Shown here: positions 34,747 to 43,339 of the stretch, in pieces
How positions within the stretch are numbered: the stretch's first letter is position 1
Layout of the letters: every line of letters begins with the position of its first letter
Assembly: GCA_050951725.1 (NCBI GenBank)
Contig: JBMNJO010000001.1
Span: 558,001-622,000, forward strand
Length of the DNA stretch: 64,000 nucleotides
Direction of reading: 5' to 3'
From: DTU052 sp050951725
Lineage (GTDB): Bacteria; Bacillota; Syntrophomonadia; Syntrophomonadales; DTU052
The notes under the pieces: generated by a model
What the model saw: only the letters and a program-made list of their open reading frames with translations
Told to the model about the DNA's origin: nothing
Database searches by the model: none
Position numbers and translations under genes: made by a program

Positions 34747-35040
34747 TTACATTTGAATTCTCATTATCTCCTGATAGGCCTCTACAATCCGGTTTCTTAT
34801 CTCAATCGTCAGACTCAGGGCAAGTGAAGCCTTTTCATAGGCAATCGTCACCCGGTGTATCTCGGAACCGTCGCCAACCGCCAGATCTTTTGCCGCAGCA
34901 CGTGCTTGATTCTCCAGCGATCCTACCCGGTTCAAAGCATCTCTCAGATAGCTGGAAAATGAGGTTTCAGAAGTAAGTTCGGCTTCCCGATTTCCAGCGT
35001 TTAACAGGCCAGCACTGGTTAAACCATCGATTCTCAACAC
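34747..35040 (-). CDS. fliE: flagellar hook-basal body protein FliE
   Basis: Small rod component that links the MS-ring to the rod. It has 97 residues and is helical. It includes TSFSSYLRDALNRVGSLENQARAAAKDLAVGDGSEIHRVTIAYEKASLALSLTIEIRNRIVEAYQEIMRIQM, in which the family's motif GDGSEIHRVTIAYEKA and ending YQEIMRIQM stand out. The start is GTG 35040 with AGGAGG just upstream. It is exported by the type III pathway and lacks a signal peptide. Confidence 0.93.
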   Translation of the reverse strand: MLRIDGLTSAGLLNAGNREAELTSETSFSSYLRDALNRVGSLENQARAAAKDLAVGDGSEIHRVTIAYEKASLALSLTIEIRNRIVEAYQEIMRIQM

Positions 35041-35081
35041 AGATCCTCCTTCCCAAAAACAACCTGGTGCAACTCTAAGGA

Positions 35082-35519
35082 TCAGCGCCCGATCTCTATT
35101 GCTTTAGTTGACATCCTTTTGATTGAATTCAAGGCTGTAATGTTAGCTTCGTAGGAGCGGGATGCCGATATCATATCGGTCATCTCAGCAACTACGTTCA
35201 CATTAGGATATGAAACATATCCGTCGGGATTGGCATCAGGGTGTGATGGCTCATAGACCTGACGTAAGGGTGAGTTGTCCGTCGCAATCTCCTTGACTCG
35301 GACCCCGTAGGCTCCAGCGATTTCCCGCTCCAATAAATGCTTAAAGCTCCGGGAATTGGAACGGGCCTCGAAAATCACAATCTGACGTCGATATGGTCCC
35401 CCGTTTTGGGTTCTGGTGGTAGTGGAATTGGCCAAATTGTTAGCAATAACGTCCATTCTCAAACGCTGAGCGGTAAGACCAGAAGCACATATATCTATGC
35501 CGCTGTTTAGCAAACCCAT
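35082..35519 (-). CDS. flgC: flagellar basal-body rod protein FlgC
   Basis: Proximal rod subunit. It has 145 residues with the rod-family amino-terminal motif LTAQRLRMDVIANNLANSTTTRTQNGGPYRRQ (residues 14-46) and the carboxy-terminal VNVVAEMTDMISASRSYEANITALNSIKRMS, which form the coiled core. It starts at ATG 35519, one base after flgB. It is exported without a cleavable signal. Typical length and no unusual residues. Confidence 0.95.
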   Translation of the reverse strand: MGLLNSGIDICASGLTAQRLRMDVIANNLANSTTTRTQNGGPYRRQIVIFEARSNSRSFKHLLEREIAGAYGVRVKEIATDNSPLRQVYEPSHPDANPDGYVSYPNVNVVAEMTDMISASRSYEANITALNSIKRMSTKAIEIGR

Positions 35520-35520
35520 A

Positions 35521-35934
35521 CTATGACCTCCCCTGGATTACTGATCTCAGCAATCTAAACTCGTCATTCAGGCACCTGGACACTGCGTCATAATAAATCT
35601 CATTGCTGGTTAGCTTGGCGATTTCCCGATCAATGTCTACGTTGTTCCCGTCATTACGGAGTTGACTATCTTCCGTTGCTACCATAACCGGGGGTGCGCC
35701 GGCTGAACCGCGTATTTGTATGTGACGACTGTCGGTGGCCTTGAGCTGAATAGAGTGACCGGGGTACTTCATGGCACTCTTCAAATAATCGTGAAAAGAT
35801 ACCTCCAAGGACTTATACCCTGGCGTATCGACATTGGCAATATTGGCAGAGATAGCCTTTTGTCTGAGAGCGGAGCCGTCCAGGGCCTTCTCCATCACCT
35901 GGAAGATGGAACCAGTTATTATTGAACCAAGCAA
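35521..35934 (-). CDS. flgB: flagellar basal-body rod protein FlgB
   Basis: Proximal rod subunit and the first gene of the fla/che operon. About 137 residues, with the rod motif LRQKAISANIANVDTPGYKSLEVSF near 25-49 and the carboxy-terminal NEIYYDAVSRCLNDEFRLLRSVIQGR. The start is TTG 35934 (LLGSIITGSIF), because GGGAGGG lies 6 bases upstream. The open frame continues five codons further but would start inside that site. A 268-base gap separates it from codY, holding the operon's likely promoter. Confidence 0.93.
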   Translation of the reverse strand: MLGSIITGSIFQVMEKALDGSALRQKAISANIANVDTPGYKSLEVSFHDYLKSAMKYPGHSIQLKATDSRHIQIRGSAGAPPVMVATEDSQLRNDGNNVDIDREIAKLTSNEIYYDAVSRCLNDEFRLLRSVIQGRS

Positions 35935-35967
35935 TTGAATCCCTCCCAAAAGACTTTAGTCCCAATA

Positions 35968-35995
35968 ATTCTATACATTTCTCGAAGAATCCTGC
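35968..35995 (-). promoter_or_regulatory. candidate control element upstream of flgB (GCAGGATTCT motif)
   Basis: Read on the minus strand, GCAGGATTCT begins at 35995 and is followed by TATAGAAT at about 35968-35975, about 34 bases before the flgB start. The TATAGAAT stretch could be a -10 box, but no clear -35 is seen. The GCAGGATTCT part recurs before cheA and, in a variant form, before comM. Confidence 0.4.
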
Positions 35996-36078
35996 TAAAA
36001 TTTGCCGATATTTTTGGACGCCATTGGATTATTCGGTGTCATATTCCGTAATCCCTTCCGCAATCGTGACGAAAGACA

Positions 36079-36110
36079 AAGAAACTAACCATCAATCTGG
36101 TTAGTTTCTT
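36079..36110 (-). terminator. codY terminator hairpin
   Basis: AAGAAACTAACC pairs perfectly with GGTTAGTTTCTT across 8 bases (AGATTGAT on the minus strand), followed on the minus strand by TGTCTTTCG. It lies 93 bases after the codY stop, before the flgB leader. It separates the codY unit from the flagellar operon. Confidence 0.65.
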
Positions 36111-36202
36111 GAATATTGTATAATTAAATTAATAGTTCGGCCAAACAGACCGCTTCAGAGCTGAATGGCCACCCCGAACTTAACACTCATGTTAATTCAA
36201 TC

Positions 36203-36991
36203 TTAACGTTTTTCCAGTTCTTCGAAGAGGTGCTCATTAAGAACCTTGATGTAGGTCCCCTTCATACCCAGCGAGCGTGACTCTATCACTCCAGCACTCT
36301 CAAATTTGCGCAGGGCACTTACAATAACCGACCTGGTAATGCCAACCTTATCCGCGATACGGCTGGCAACGACAAACCCTTCATTCCCATCCAGTTCGGC
36401 CATAATGTGCTCAATGGCCTCACGCTCCGAGTAGGATAAGGTAGCTACAGCCACATGGACTGCGGCCTTGCTCCGCGCCTCTTCCTCAATTCGCTCGGCA
36501 CGAATCCTCATAATTTCGTTAGCCACCACCGTAGCCCCGTACTCAGCCAGAATAATGTCCTCTTCGCTGAATGTCCCGTCACATTTGACCAGGAGAAAAG
36601 TGCCCATTCTTCCGGCACCGCCGTAAATCGGCACCACAGCGGCCATACGGTCGGTCTGGTGACAGGTTACGTCATCAGCTTTAAATATGCACGACCCTGC
36701 TGGCAGAGGAATATTAACCTCTGTCTCCTGAACATCGAGAAATTTCTGATTAAAAGTACCGGGAAATCTCTCAGAGAATTGGGTGATAGTATTAATGTCA
36801 ACACAATCCTGCCCCGAGCGGAAGGCCCATCCCCGCAGCATACCCCGGCGACCCAGGATATACACGTTGCATTCCAGGTTCTCTGCCATCATCATGGCGG
36901 CACCTTCAAAATCAGGCTTCTTTGGATGTACTGGTATCTGCCGTACCATTTTATTTAATTCTCTTGATTTTTCTAATAGACTTTTACCCAT
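36203..36991 (-). CDS. codY: GTP- and branched-chain-amino-acid-sensing transcriptional repressor CodY
   Basis: Global regulator of nutrient-limitation genes that binds DNA when GTP and Ile/Leu/Val are abundant. It has 262 residues. A GAF-type amino-terminal domain holds the branched-chain amino acid pocket (MLRGWAFRSG and FSERFPGTFNQKFLDVQETEVNIPL). The carboxy-terminal winged helix is IADKVGITRSVIVSALRKFESAGVIESRSLGMKGTYIKV, with the recognition helix fully conserved. ATG 36991 has GGGGGTAA upstream. It sits next to hslU as in the Bacillus codVWXY operon, so it is likely co-transcribed with xerC-hslV-hslU. Confidence 0.96.
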   Translation of the reverse strand: MGKSLLEKSRELNKMVRQIPVHPKKPDFEGAAMMMAENLECNVYILGRRGMLRGWAFRSGQDCVDINTITQFSERFPGTFNQKFLDVQETEVNIPLPAGSCIFKADDVTCHQTDRMAAVVPIYGGAGRMGTFLLVKCDGTFSEEDIILAEYGATVVANEIMRIRAERIEEEARSKAAVHVAVATLSYSEREAIEHIMAELDGNEGFVVASRIADKVGITRSVIVSALRKFESAGVIESRSLGMKGTYIKVLNEHLFEELEKR

Positions 36992-37002
36992 ATTTTTACC
37001 CC

Positions 37003-38403
37003 CTATAATATGTAACGGCTTATTTCGTCATCTTCAACAATTCCGGTTAACTTTGAACTTACATACTCCTGGTTGATAACAACTTCGGTTCCTGAGCATT
37101 CGGGAGCATCAAATAACAAATCCTCCAAAACCTTTTCCAGGATAGTGTGCAGTCTCCTGGCACCAATATTCTCGGTTCTAGTGTTGACTTCGTAGGCCAT
37201 TTCCGCAATACTGCCTATGGCCTCGGCCGAAAACTCTACCTTTACATCTTCTGCAGACAACAGAGCCACATATTGTTTGATCAGAGAATTGTCTGGTTCT
37301 GTTAGAATCCTCTCAAAGTCTTCTTTGCTGAGACTGTCCAATTCAACACGTATCGGAAACCTTCCCTGCAGTTCTGGTATTAAATCTGACGGCTTACTAG
37401 TATGGAAGGCCCCGGCTGCGATAAAGAGAATGTGGTCAGTCTTTACAGGTCCATACTTGGTCATTACGGTTGAACCTTCAACAATTGGCAGTATATCCCG
37501 TTGTACTCCTCCCCGAGAAACATCAGGTCCGTATGAGCTGTCCTTACCCGATATCTTGTCAATCTCGTCAAGGAATATGATACCATTATTCTCAGCCTTG
37601 GTCAGAGCCTCTCTGGTAACCTCATCCATGTCGATAAGCTTTTGAGCTTCTTCTGCGATCAGGCACTGGCGGGCCTCAGCTACTGTCAATTTACGTTTCT
37701 TTTTGTTTTTCGGCATCATTCCGCCAAATACATCCTGAAGGTTTATGCCCATCTCCTCGACTCCCGACCCAGACACAATTTCAAGGAATGGTACCTGTTT
37801 CTCCACAATATCTATCTCGACTAATTGATCTTCGAGCTCAAATCTTTTCAGCTTTTGAGCAACGATCAACCGCTGATCCTCAACCTCCTTGACACGTACC
37901 TCAAAATCCTGGTCGTTATCGTCAGTGTCTCCACTTTGTCCCCACAGTATATCCAAAGGGTTTTTGGCCAAGCGACTTTTTTTTCGCGGGGATGGTACCA
38001 GGTAATTGACCAGTCTTTCCTCCGCCAACTTTTCGGCCTTTTCCTGAACAGATGCCATCTTGACCTGCTTTACCATGCGGATCGAGGTCTCAACCAGATC
38101 ACGGACCATGGAATCAACATCACGACCAACGTATCCAACCTCGGTAAACTTTGTGGCCTCAACCTTGATAAACGGTGCCTGGACCAAACGTGCCAGTCGT
38201 CTGGCTATCTCAGTCTTGCCTACTCCGGTTGGCCCAATCATAATAATGTTTTTGGGATATATCTCATCCCCCAAATCGGTGGGTAGTTTTCGCCTGCGGT
38301 ACCTGTTGCGCAACGCAATCGCCACTGCCCGCTTGGCTTTACTCTGACCGATTATGTAACGATCTAGTTCCCCTACTATTTGCCTAGGGGTTAATGTATC
38401 CAC
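37003..38403 (-). CDS. hslU: ATP-dependent protease ATPase subunit HslU (ClpY/CodX)
   Basis: AAA+ unfoldase that feeds the HslV peptidase. It has 466 residues: Walker A GPTGVGKTEIARR at 57-69, Walker B IIFLDEIDKI near 276, an I domain between them (about 115-245, acidic and variable), a sensor region with RRLHTILEKVLEDLLF and the carboxy-terminal ISRYIL that inserts into HslV. The start is 38403. It is 10 bases downstream of hslV and 11 bases upstream of codY, forming the xerC-hslV-hslU-codY group. Confidence 0.96.
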   Translation of the reverse strand: MDTLTPRQIVGELDRYIIGQSKAKRAVAIALRNRYRRRKLPTDLGDEIYPKNIIMIGPTGVGKTEIARRLARLVQAPFIKVEATKFTEVGYVGRDVDSMVRDLVETSIRMVKQVKMASVQEKAEKLAEERLVNYLVPSPRKKSRLAKNPLDILWGQSGDTDDNDQDFEVRVKEVEDQRLIVAQKLKRFELEDQLVEIDIVEKQVPFLEIVSGSGVEEMGINLQDVFGGMMPKNKKKRKLTVAEARQCLIAEEAQKLIDMDEVTREALTKAENNGIIFLDEIDKISGKDSSYGPDVSRGGVQRDILPIVEGSTVMTKYGPVKTDHILFIAAGAFHTSKPSDLIPELQGRFPIRVELDSLSKEDFERILTEPDNSLIKQYVALLSAEDVKVEFSAEAIGSIAEMAYEVNTRTENIGARRLHTILEKVLEDLLFDAPECSGTEVVINQEYVSSKLTGIVEDDEISRYIL

Positions 38404-38413
38404 TTAACGCCTC

Positions 38414-38950
38414 CTATCCTCCTAGTTCTTCTACCGTAATATTCTGATTGGTAAAAACACATATACCGGCTGCGATCATTAAAGATTCCAATGCGATATC
38501 GTGAGCATCAAGCTGCGAGTGCGCCAGCAATGCACGTGCCGCCGCGAGAGCGTACGCTCCCCCCGAACCGATAGCTAACACGTTGTCATCCGGTTCAATT
38601 ACTTCCCCACTGCCCGAAACCAAGAACATCCGGTCTTTGTCCATCACTATCAACAGCGCTTCGAGTCGGCGCAAAATTTTGTCTCCGCTCCACTCACGCG
38701 CCACTTCAACCGCTGCCTTGGAAAGATTCCCCCGAGACTCCTCCAGTTTGCCTTCAAATTTACCAAACAGGGTAAAGGCATCCGCCACCGACCCAGCAAA
38801 ACCCGCCAAAACCTGATCATGATACAGCCTCCGTATTTTCTTGGCTCCGTGTTTCATGATCGTATTTTGTCCAAGAGTTACTTGACCATCTCCCGCCATA
38901 GCTGACTTGCTGCCTTTTTTTACTGCAATTATGGTAGTTCCCCGTAACAA
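38414..38950 (-). CDS. hslV: ATP-dependent protease subunit HslV (ClpQ/CodW)
   Basis: Threonine peptidase core of the HslUV protease, a dodecamer related to proteasome beta subunits. It has 178 residues. The protein starts MLRGTTIIAVKK, so the catalytic Thr should be exposed after loss of four residues (T5-T6). Bacillus subtilis instead uses an amino-terminal Ser. GDGQVTLGQNTIMKHGAKKIRR, the Lys pair and the carboxy-terminal AAGICVFTNQNITVEE are conserved. The start is TTG 38950 with AGGAGGT 8 bases upstream. It lies six bases from xerC. Confidence 0.95.
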   Translation of the reverse strand: MLRGTTIIAVKKGSKSAMAGDGQVTLGQNTIMKHGAKKIRRLYHDQVLAGFAGSVADAFTLFGKFEGKLEESRGNLSKAAVEVAREWSGDKILRRLEALLIVMDKDRMFLVSGSGEVIEPDDNVLAIGSGGAYALAAARALLAHSQLDAHDIALESLMIAAGICVFTNQNITVEELGG

Positions 38951-38956
38951 AGAGTG

Positions 38957-39865
38957 CTACCTCCTGGGATGGTTTTTATCGTGAACGCTCTTAATCCGTT
39001 CCGTTGTTACATGAGTGTATACCTGGGTAGTTGACAACTTAACGTGACCTAGCAGTTCCTGAACTGACCTAAGGTCTGCCCCTCCGTTCAATAAATGGGT
39101 GGCAAAGGTATGCCTCAGTGTATGGGGACTTACCTTTTGATTCAAAGCCACCTGTTGCACATACTTGTTTATTATATTTCGCACACTGCGGGCGGTCAAC
39201 CGTTGTCCAAATTTATTTAAAAACACTGCCAATTCCAGGTTGGGATCTTTCCTAATGGATTTTTGTCTTAAAGGAAGGTACTTGTCCACGGCCAGACAAG
39301 CCTTTTTGCCCATTGGGACGATTCTCTCTTTACCACCTTTACCGGTAACTTTTACATAACCATTTTGAGTATCTATATTATTTAGGTTCAAGGCTACCAA
39401 TTCACTGACCCGTATCCCGGTACCATACAGAAGTTCCAGAATAGCCTGGTCTCTGAGACCGCTAACACGACTGGTATCAGGAGCTTCGATGAGGGTTTCG
39501 ATCTCCTGAGGATAAAGGAACCTCGGCAGTCTTTTCTCCTGCTTAGGGGTGGCGACTGCTGCAATCGGATTCCCCTCCAAGACCTCTTCCCGGCAAAGGT
39601 ACCGGACAAATGAACGCAAAGTTGCTAACTTCCTGGCCATGGTAGAACGGCTAAAGCCTTTATTCTGAAGGTGGGCCAGGTAGTCTCGAACCGATTTATG
39701 ATTAAATAACTCCTTTGAAACCAATTCACGAGGCAGTGAATTGAGTTCGGAGAGGAATTCAAAAAACTGATTAAGATCAGTCCGATAACTCACTATGGTC
39801 ATACCAGAAGCATTCTTCTCAACTTGCAGATGATTCAAGAACCCGTCAACATATTGAAACAGCAC
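38957..39865 (-). CDS. xerC: tyrosine recombinase XerC/CodV
   Basis: Site-specific recombinase that resolves chromosome dimers at dif with XerD. It has 302 residues: an amino-terminal SAM-like core-binding domain (about 1-90) and a catalytic domain with the first Arg in LLYGTGIRVSELVAL, a Lys in VTGKGGKERIVPM, the H-x-x-R box HTLRHTFATHLL, the GH in LLGHVKLS, and the nucleophile Tyr at about 283 in TTQVYTHV. All are intact. GTG start 39865 with GGGAGGGAAG upstream. This is a housekeeping recombinase in its conserved codV place, so it is not a sign of an integrated element. Confidence 0.94.
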   Translation of the reverse strand: MLFQYVDGFLNHLQVEKNASGMTIVSYRTDLNQFFEFLSELNSLPRELVSKELFNHKSVRDYLAHLQNKGFSRSTMARKLATLRSFVRYLCREEVLEGNPIAAVATPKQEKRLPRFLYPQEIETLIEAPDTSRVSGLRDQAILELLYGTGIRVSELVALNLNNIDTQNGYVKVTGKGGKERIVPMGKKACLAVDKYLPLRQKSIRKDPNLELAVFLNKFGQRLTARSVRNIINKYVQQVALNQKVSPHTLRHTFATHLLNGGADLRSVQELLGHVKLSTTQVYTHVTTERIKSVHDKNHPRR

Positions 39866-39927
39866 TATTACTTCCCTCCCAAGCCTTCTCCTTCATTATA
39901 GTAACATACATGTTTGCGGCTAACAAC

Positions 39928-41244
39928 TCAGTTTGCAAAAGTTTCAGAAAATTCATTTATTTGCCGTAGCGACCTTTCCCCTAGCTGCTGATTCCTCTGC
40001 TTTTTGTTTCGTATCCTGTTTGTTAGGGGCGGCAATAGGCCGAAATTAGCATTCATGGGTTGGAAGTTTTCGTTTTGAGGGTCACTGATAAAACGGCAGA
40101 GACTGCCAATTAATGTCTCCGCTGGTAGTTCTACTGTATTCAGTCCCAGGTACCTGCGAGCAGCATTCAACCCAGCCACTATGCCGGTAGCTGCCGATTC
40201 CATGTACCCTTCAACACCCGTTAACTGGCCGGCAACCAACAAATCCGGCCGTCCCCTGAACTGCAACGTAGCATTTAAAACCTTAGGGCTGTTGATATAC
40301 GTGTTTCGGTGCATCACACCGAGTCGCAGGAACTCGGCTTTTTCGAGTCCGGGAATTAGTCTTAATACCCGTTCCTGCTCCCCCCACCTCATCCGGGTTT
40401 GAAATCCAACCGGACTGACCATGGTGCCTTCCCGGTTTTCATAACGCAGTTGAACTACGGCATAGGGAATTTCACCGGTTTCCGGGTGCGGGAGACCTAC
40501 GGGTCTCATAGGACCAAAACGCAATGTGTCCCTTCCTTTACGTGCCATTACTTCAATAGGTGTGCAGGCGCTGAAGTAAAGGCCCTCATCAACACCATCT
40601 ATTGGTATCGAATCTGCCTTGAGCAATGCTTCGTGGAAAAGCTCATACTCCTCCTGATTAAGCGGGCAGTTAAGATAGTGCCCATCGCCTTTGCCATAAC
40701 GCGAACCCTGATAGACCTTGGTCATATCAATGCTATCGGCTGCAACAATGGGGGCAACGGCATCAAAGAAATAGAGGTGCTGTTCCCCGGTCAGTGAAGC
40801 CAGGGAAACTGAGAAGGTATCCGAAGTGAGCGGTCCACTCGCCACTACCATTATTCCTGAATCCGGCAGCGTTTGTATTTCCTTAATCACCACATCGATC
40901 AATGGGTGATTGGTAATGATTTCGGTAACCAGTTGGCCCATCATCTCACGATCCACGGCCAGAGCTGAACCAGCCGGGACCCGACACTTGTCAGCAGCCA
41001 TTAAAATGAGTGAATTTAGATGTCGCATTTCCTGTTTTAAAACTCCCTGGGCAGTCGCAACATCTTCTGACTTAAGGCTGTTGCTGCACACCAATTCACC
41101 CAGGTAACCAGTTTTATGAGCGGCGGTTTTCTTTAGGGGACGCATTTCTGCCAGTTGGACCGGCACTCCCATGCTGGCCAGTCTATAAGCGGCCTCACAT
41201 CCGGCCAATCCGCCCCCAATAACCAATACTTTGTCTGATTTCAT
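39928..41244 (-). CDS. trmFO: FADH2/folate-dependent tRNA (uracil-54-C5) methyltransferase TrmFO
   Basis: Makes ribothymidine 54 in tRNA using methylenetetrahydrofolate and FAD. It has 438 residues. The FAD-binding motif VIGGGLAGCEAAYRLA is at residues 8-23. Cys53 lies in ELVCSNSLKSEDVATAQG and a second conserved Cys near 226 in SACTPIEVMARKG; both are essential in Bacillus TrmFO. RPVGLPHPETG and a carboxy-terminal FAD contact (GQLTGVEGYMESAATGI) complete the family. ATG 41244. It lies between topA and xerC as in Bacillus. Confidence 0.96.
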   Translation of the reverse strand: MKSDKVLVIGGGLAGCEAAYRLASMGVPVQLAEMRPLKKTAAHKTGYLGELVCSNSLKSEDVATAQGVLKQEMRHLNSLILMAADKCRVPAGSALAVDREMMGQLVTEIITNHPLIDVVIKEIQTLPDSGIMVVASGPLTSDTFSVSLASLTGEQHLYFFDAVAPIVAADSIDMTKVYQGSRYGKGDGHYLNCPLNQEEYELFHEALLKADSIPIDGVDEGLYFSACTPIEVMARKGRDTLRFGPMRPVGLPHPETGEIPYAVVQLRYENREGTMVSPVGFQTRMRWGEQERVLRLIPGLEKAEFLRLGVMHRNTYINSPKVLNATLQFRGRPDLLVAGQLTGVEGYMESAATGIVAGLNAARRYLGLNTVELPAETLIGSLCRFISDPQNENFQPMNANFGLLPPLTNRIRNKKQRNQQLGERSLRQINEFSETFAN

Positions 41245-41277
41245 ACCTCACCTTCAATCCAATAGCCAAAACCCCAG

Positions 41278-43317
41278 TTATGTCTGGCTTTCGCTATTTG
41301 CCGTAGTTGATACCTTCTCCTTACGGGATGATGGCTCACCAGGCTTGTTCCACGATTTGAAATCGCACTGGGGGTAGTTCTTGCAGCCATAAAACCGGCG
41401 GCCCTTTTTTGTTCTCAGTGCCACGACATCGCCGCCACAATCGGGGCATTTGGCGTCAATGACCTCGTTGATGGATTCTGTATAACGGCACTCGGGAAAA
41501 CCGGAACAGGCAGCGAATTTGCCGAACCGCCCCATCTTAATCAGCATAGGTCTGCCACATTGTGGGCAATCTTTGCCAGCCGGCTCATCAGGAATACTAA
41601 CCTTTTCAATTTTCTCGCGAGCTTTTTCCAGTCGCTCGGCAAAGGGGGCATAAAACTCAGCTATTGTCTGGTTCCAGGACCGATCCCCTTCTTCTATCTG
41701 ATCGAGATTTTCTTCCATCTCTGCAGTGAATTCTACCTCCATAATTTCCGGGAAGTTCTCTTTCAGTAAATCAACTACAATAATACCCAGCTCCGTGGGA
41801 AAAAACTGTTTGGCCTGGCGTTCCACATAACCACGTTTGATGATGGTTTCGATGATCGGTGCATAGGTGCTGGGCCGACCGATGTTCTTTTCTTCCAGCA
41901 ATTTAACCAGGCTGGCCTCAGTATACCTGGGTGGCGGCTGGGTGAAGTGCTGATCGGGCATCACCTTTTCCACCGTCAATTTCTGGCCCTCTTTCAAATC
42001 TGGTATTTTGGTTGATTTTTCTGTTTTTGAAGATTCTTCCTGCTCTTCTTTTTCCTCGTAAACGGCCAGGTGGCCGGGAAACTTGAGCTGTGAGGAATTT
42101 GCGCGTAGTACTATTTTGTTGCCGGTAATGTCTACCGTTATGGTGTCATAAACTGCAGGGGCCATTTGACTGGCCACAAATCGGGACCAAATCAACTTAT
42201 AAAGCCGTAACTGATCCCTTGACAGTGACTTTTTCAAGTCTTCAGGACGGCGGTAGACTGAGGTTGGCCTTATTGCTTCGTGGGCATCCTGGGCTGATTT
42301 TCTTGATTTGTATACATTAGGCTCATGAGGATAGTAATCCTGGCCGAATTTGTCGATTATAAAGTTGCGGGCTTCATCCTGCGACTCGCCCGAAACCCTG
42401 GTGGAGTCAGTTCTGATGTAGGTAACCAGGCCGACACTGCCTTCAGCACCTACGTTGACTCCTTCATATAATTCCTGAGCGATTCTCATGGTCCGACTGC
42501 TGGTAAAGCCCAAACGTTTGGCAGCTTCCTGCTGCAAAGTACTGGTTGTGAACGGTGCCATGGCCTTGCGACGCCTATCTTTACGTTCTACCTTGCTCAC
42601 GGAAAAGTCAGTTTCGTTGATTTTGGTTACCAGTTTATCGGCCATGGCTTTATTGTTGATAACCGGCTTTTTTCCATTTATTGAATGCAGCTTTGCCAAA
42701 AAAGATGGGGCCTTCTCCGGTTTTAGCATGGCTTCAATTGTCCAGTACTCTTCGGGTTTGAAGTCCTCAATCTCTTTTTCACGCTCGCAGATTAACCTTA
42801 CGGCCACTGATTGTACTCTGCCAGCACTCAACCCTTTTCTGACCTTGGCCCACAGCAAAGGGCTAAGTGAATAACCGACCAGACGGTCCAGGACCCGCCG
42901 CGCCTGCTGCGCATTGACCCGGTCAAAATCTATGGTCCGCGGTTGCTTTACAGCCTTTTTCACTGCGTCCTTGGTAATCTCGTTAAACTCAATCCTGCAC
43001 TTGGCGGTTTCCGGGAGTTTGATCACCTTGCTCAGGTGCCAGGCGATGGCCTCCCCTTCACGATCCGGGTCTGTAGCCAGCAGTACCCGATCCGCTTTAT
43101 CGGATTCATCCCTGATCTCCCGAATAAGCGCTCCTTTCCCGCGAATAGTAATATACTGGGGGGAGAAGCCATCATCGATATCAATCCCCATTTTGCTCTT
43201 CGGCAGGTCCCGGACGTGCCCCACTGACGCCTTGACCTTGTAATTCTGACCCAAAAACTTTCCAATTGTCTTCGCCTTAGCGGCGGATTCAACGATTATA
43301 AGCGTCTTTTTTGCCAA
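41278..43317 (-). CDS. topA: DNA topoisomerase I
   Basis: Type IA topoisomerase that relaxes negative supercoils. It has 679 residues. The Toprim domain has the acidic motif TDPDREGEAIAW at 82-93, the active-site Tyr300 lies in GLVTYIRTDSTRVS, and the hinge and gate domains follow to about 570. Two Topo_Zn_Ribbon units close the protein: CPQCGRPMLIKMGRFGKFAAC near 588 and CPDCGGDVVALRTKKGRRFYGC near 629, each with four Cys. TTG start at 43317 (MAKKTLIIVE) with AGGTGATG upstream. Confidence 0.96.
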   Translation of the reverse strand: MAKKTLIIVESAAKAKTIGKFLGQNYKVKASVGHVRDLPKSKMGIDIDDGFSPQYITIRGKGALIREIRDESDKADRVLLATDPDREGEAIAWHLSKVIKLPETAKCRIEFNEITKDAVKKAVKQPRTIDFDRVNAQQARRVLDRLVGYSLSPLLWAKVRKGLSAGRVQSVAVRLICEREKEIEDFKPEEYWTIEAMLKPEKAPSFLAKLHSINGKKPVINNKAMADKLVTKINETDFSVSKVERKDRRRKAMAPFTTSTLQQEAAKRLGFTSSRTMRIAQELYEGVNVGAEGSVGLVTYIRTDSTRVSGESQDEARNFIIDKFGQDYYPHEPNVYKSRKSAQDAHEAIRPTSVYRRPEDLKKSLSRDQLRLYKLIWSRFVASQMAPAVYDTITVDITGNKIVLRANSSQLKFPGHLAVYEEKEEQEESSKTEKSTKIPDLKEGQKLTVEKVMPDQHFTQPPPRYTEASLVKLLEEKNIGRPSTYAPIIETIIKRGYVERQAKQFFPTELGIIVVDLLKENFPEIMEVEFTAEMEENLDQIEEGDRSWNQTIAEFYAPFAERLEKAREKIEKVSIPDEPAGKDCPQCGRPMLIKMGRFGKFAACSGFPECRYTESINEVIDAKCPDCGGDVVALRTKKGRRFYGCKNYPQCDFKSWNKPGEPSSRKEKVSTTANSESQT

Positions 43318-43339
43318 CTCATCACCTCAAAGCTAACGA

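Noticed and set aside
38957..39865. xerC as evidence for an integrated element
   Set aside because: It is a housekeeping recombinase in its conserved place (codV), with intact neighbours.
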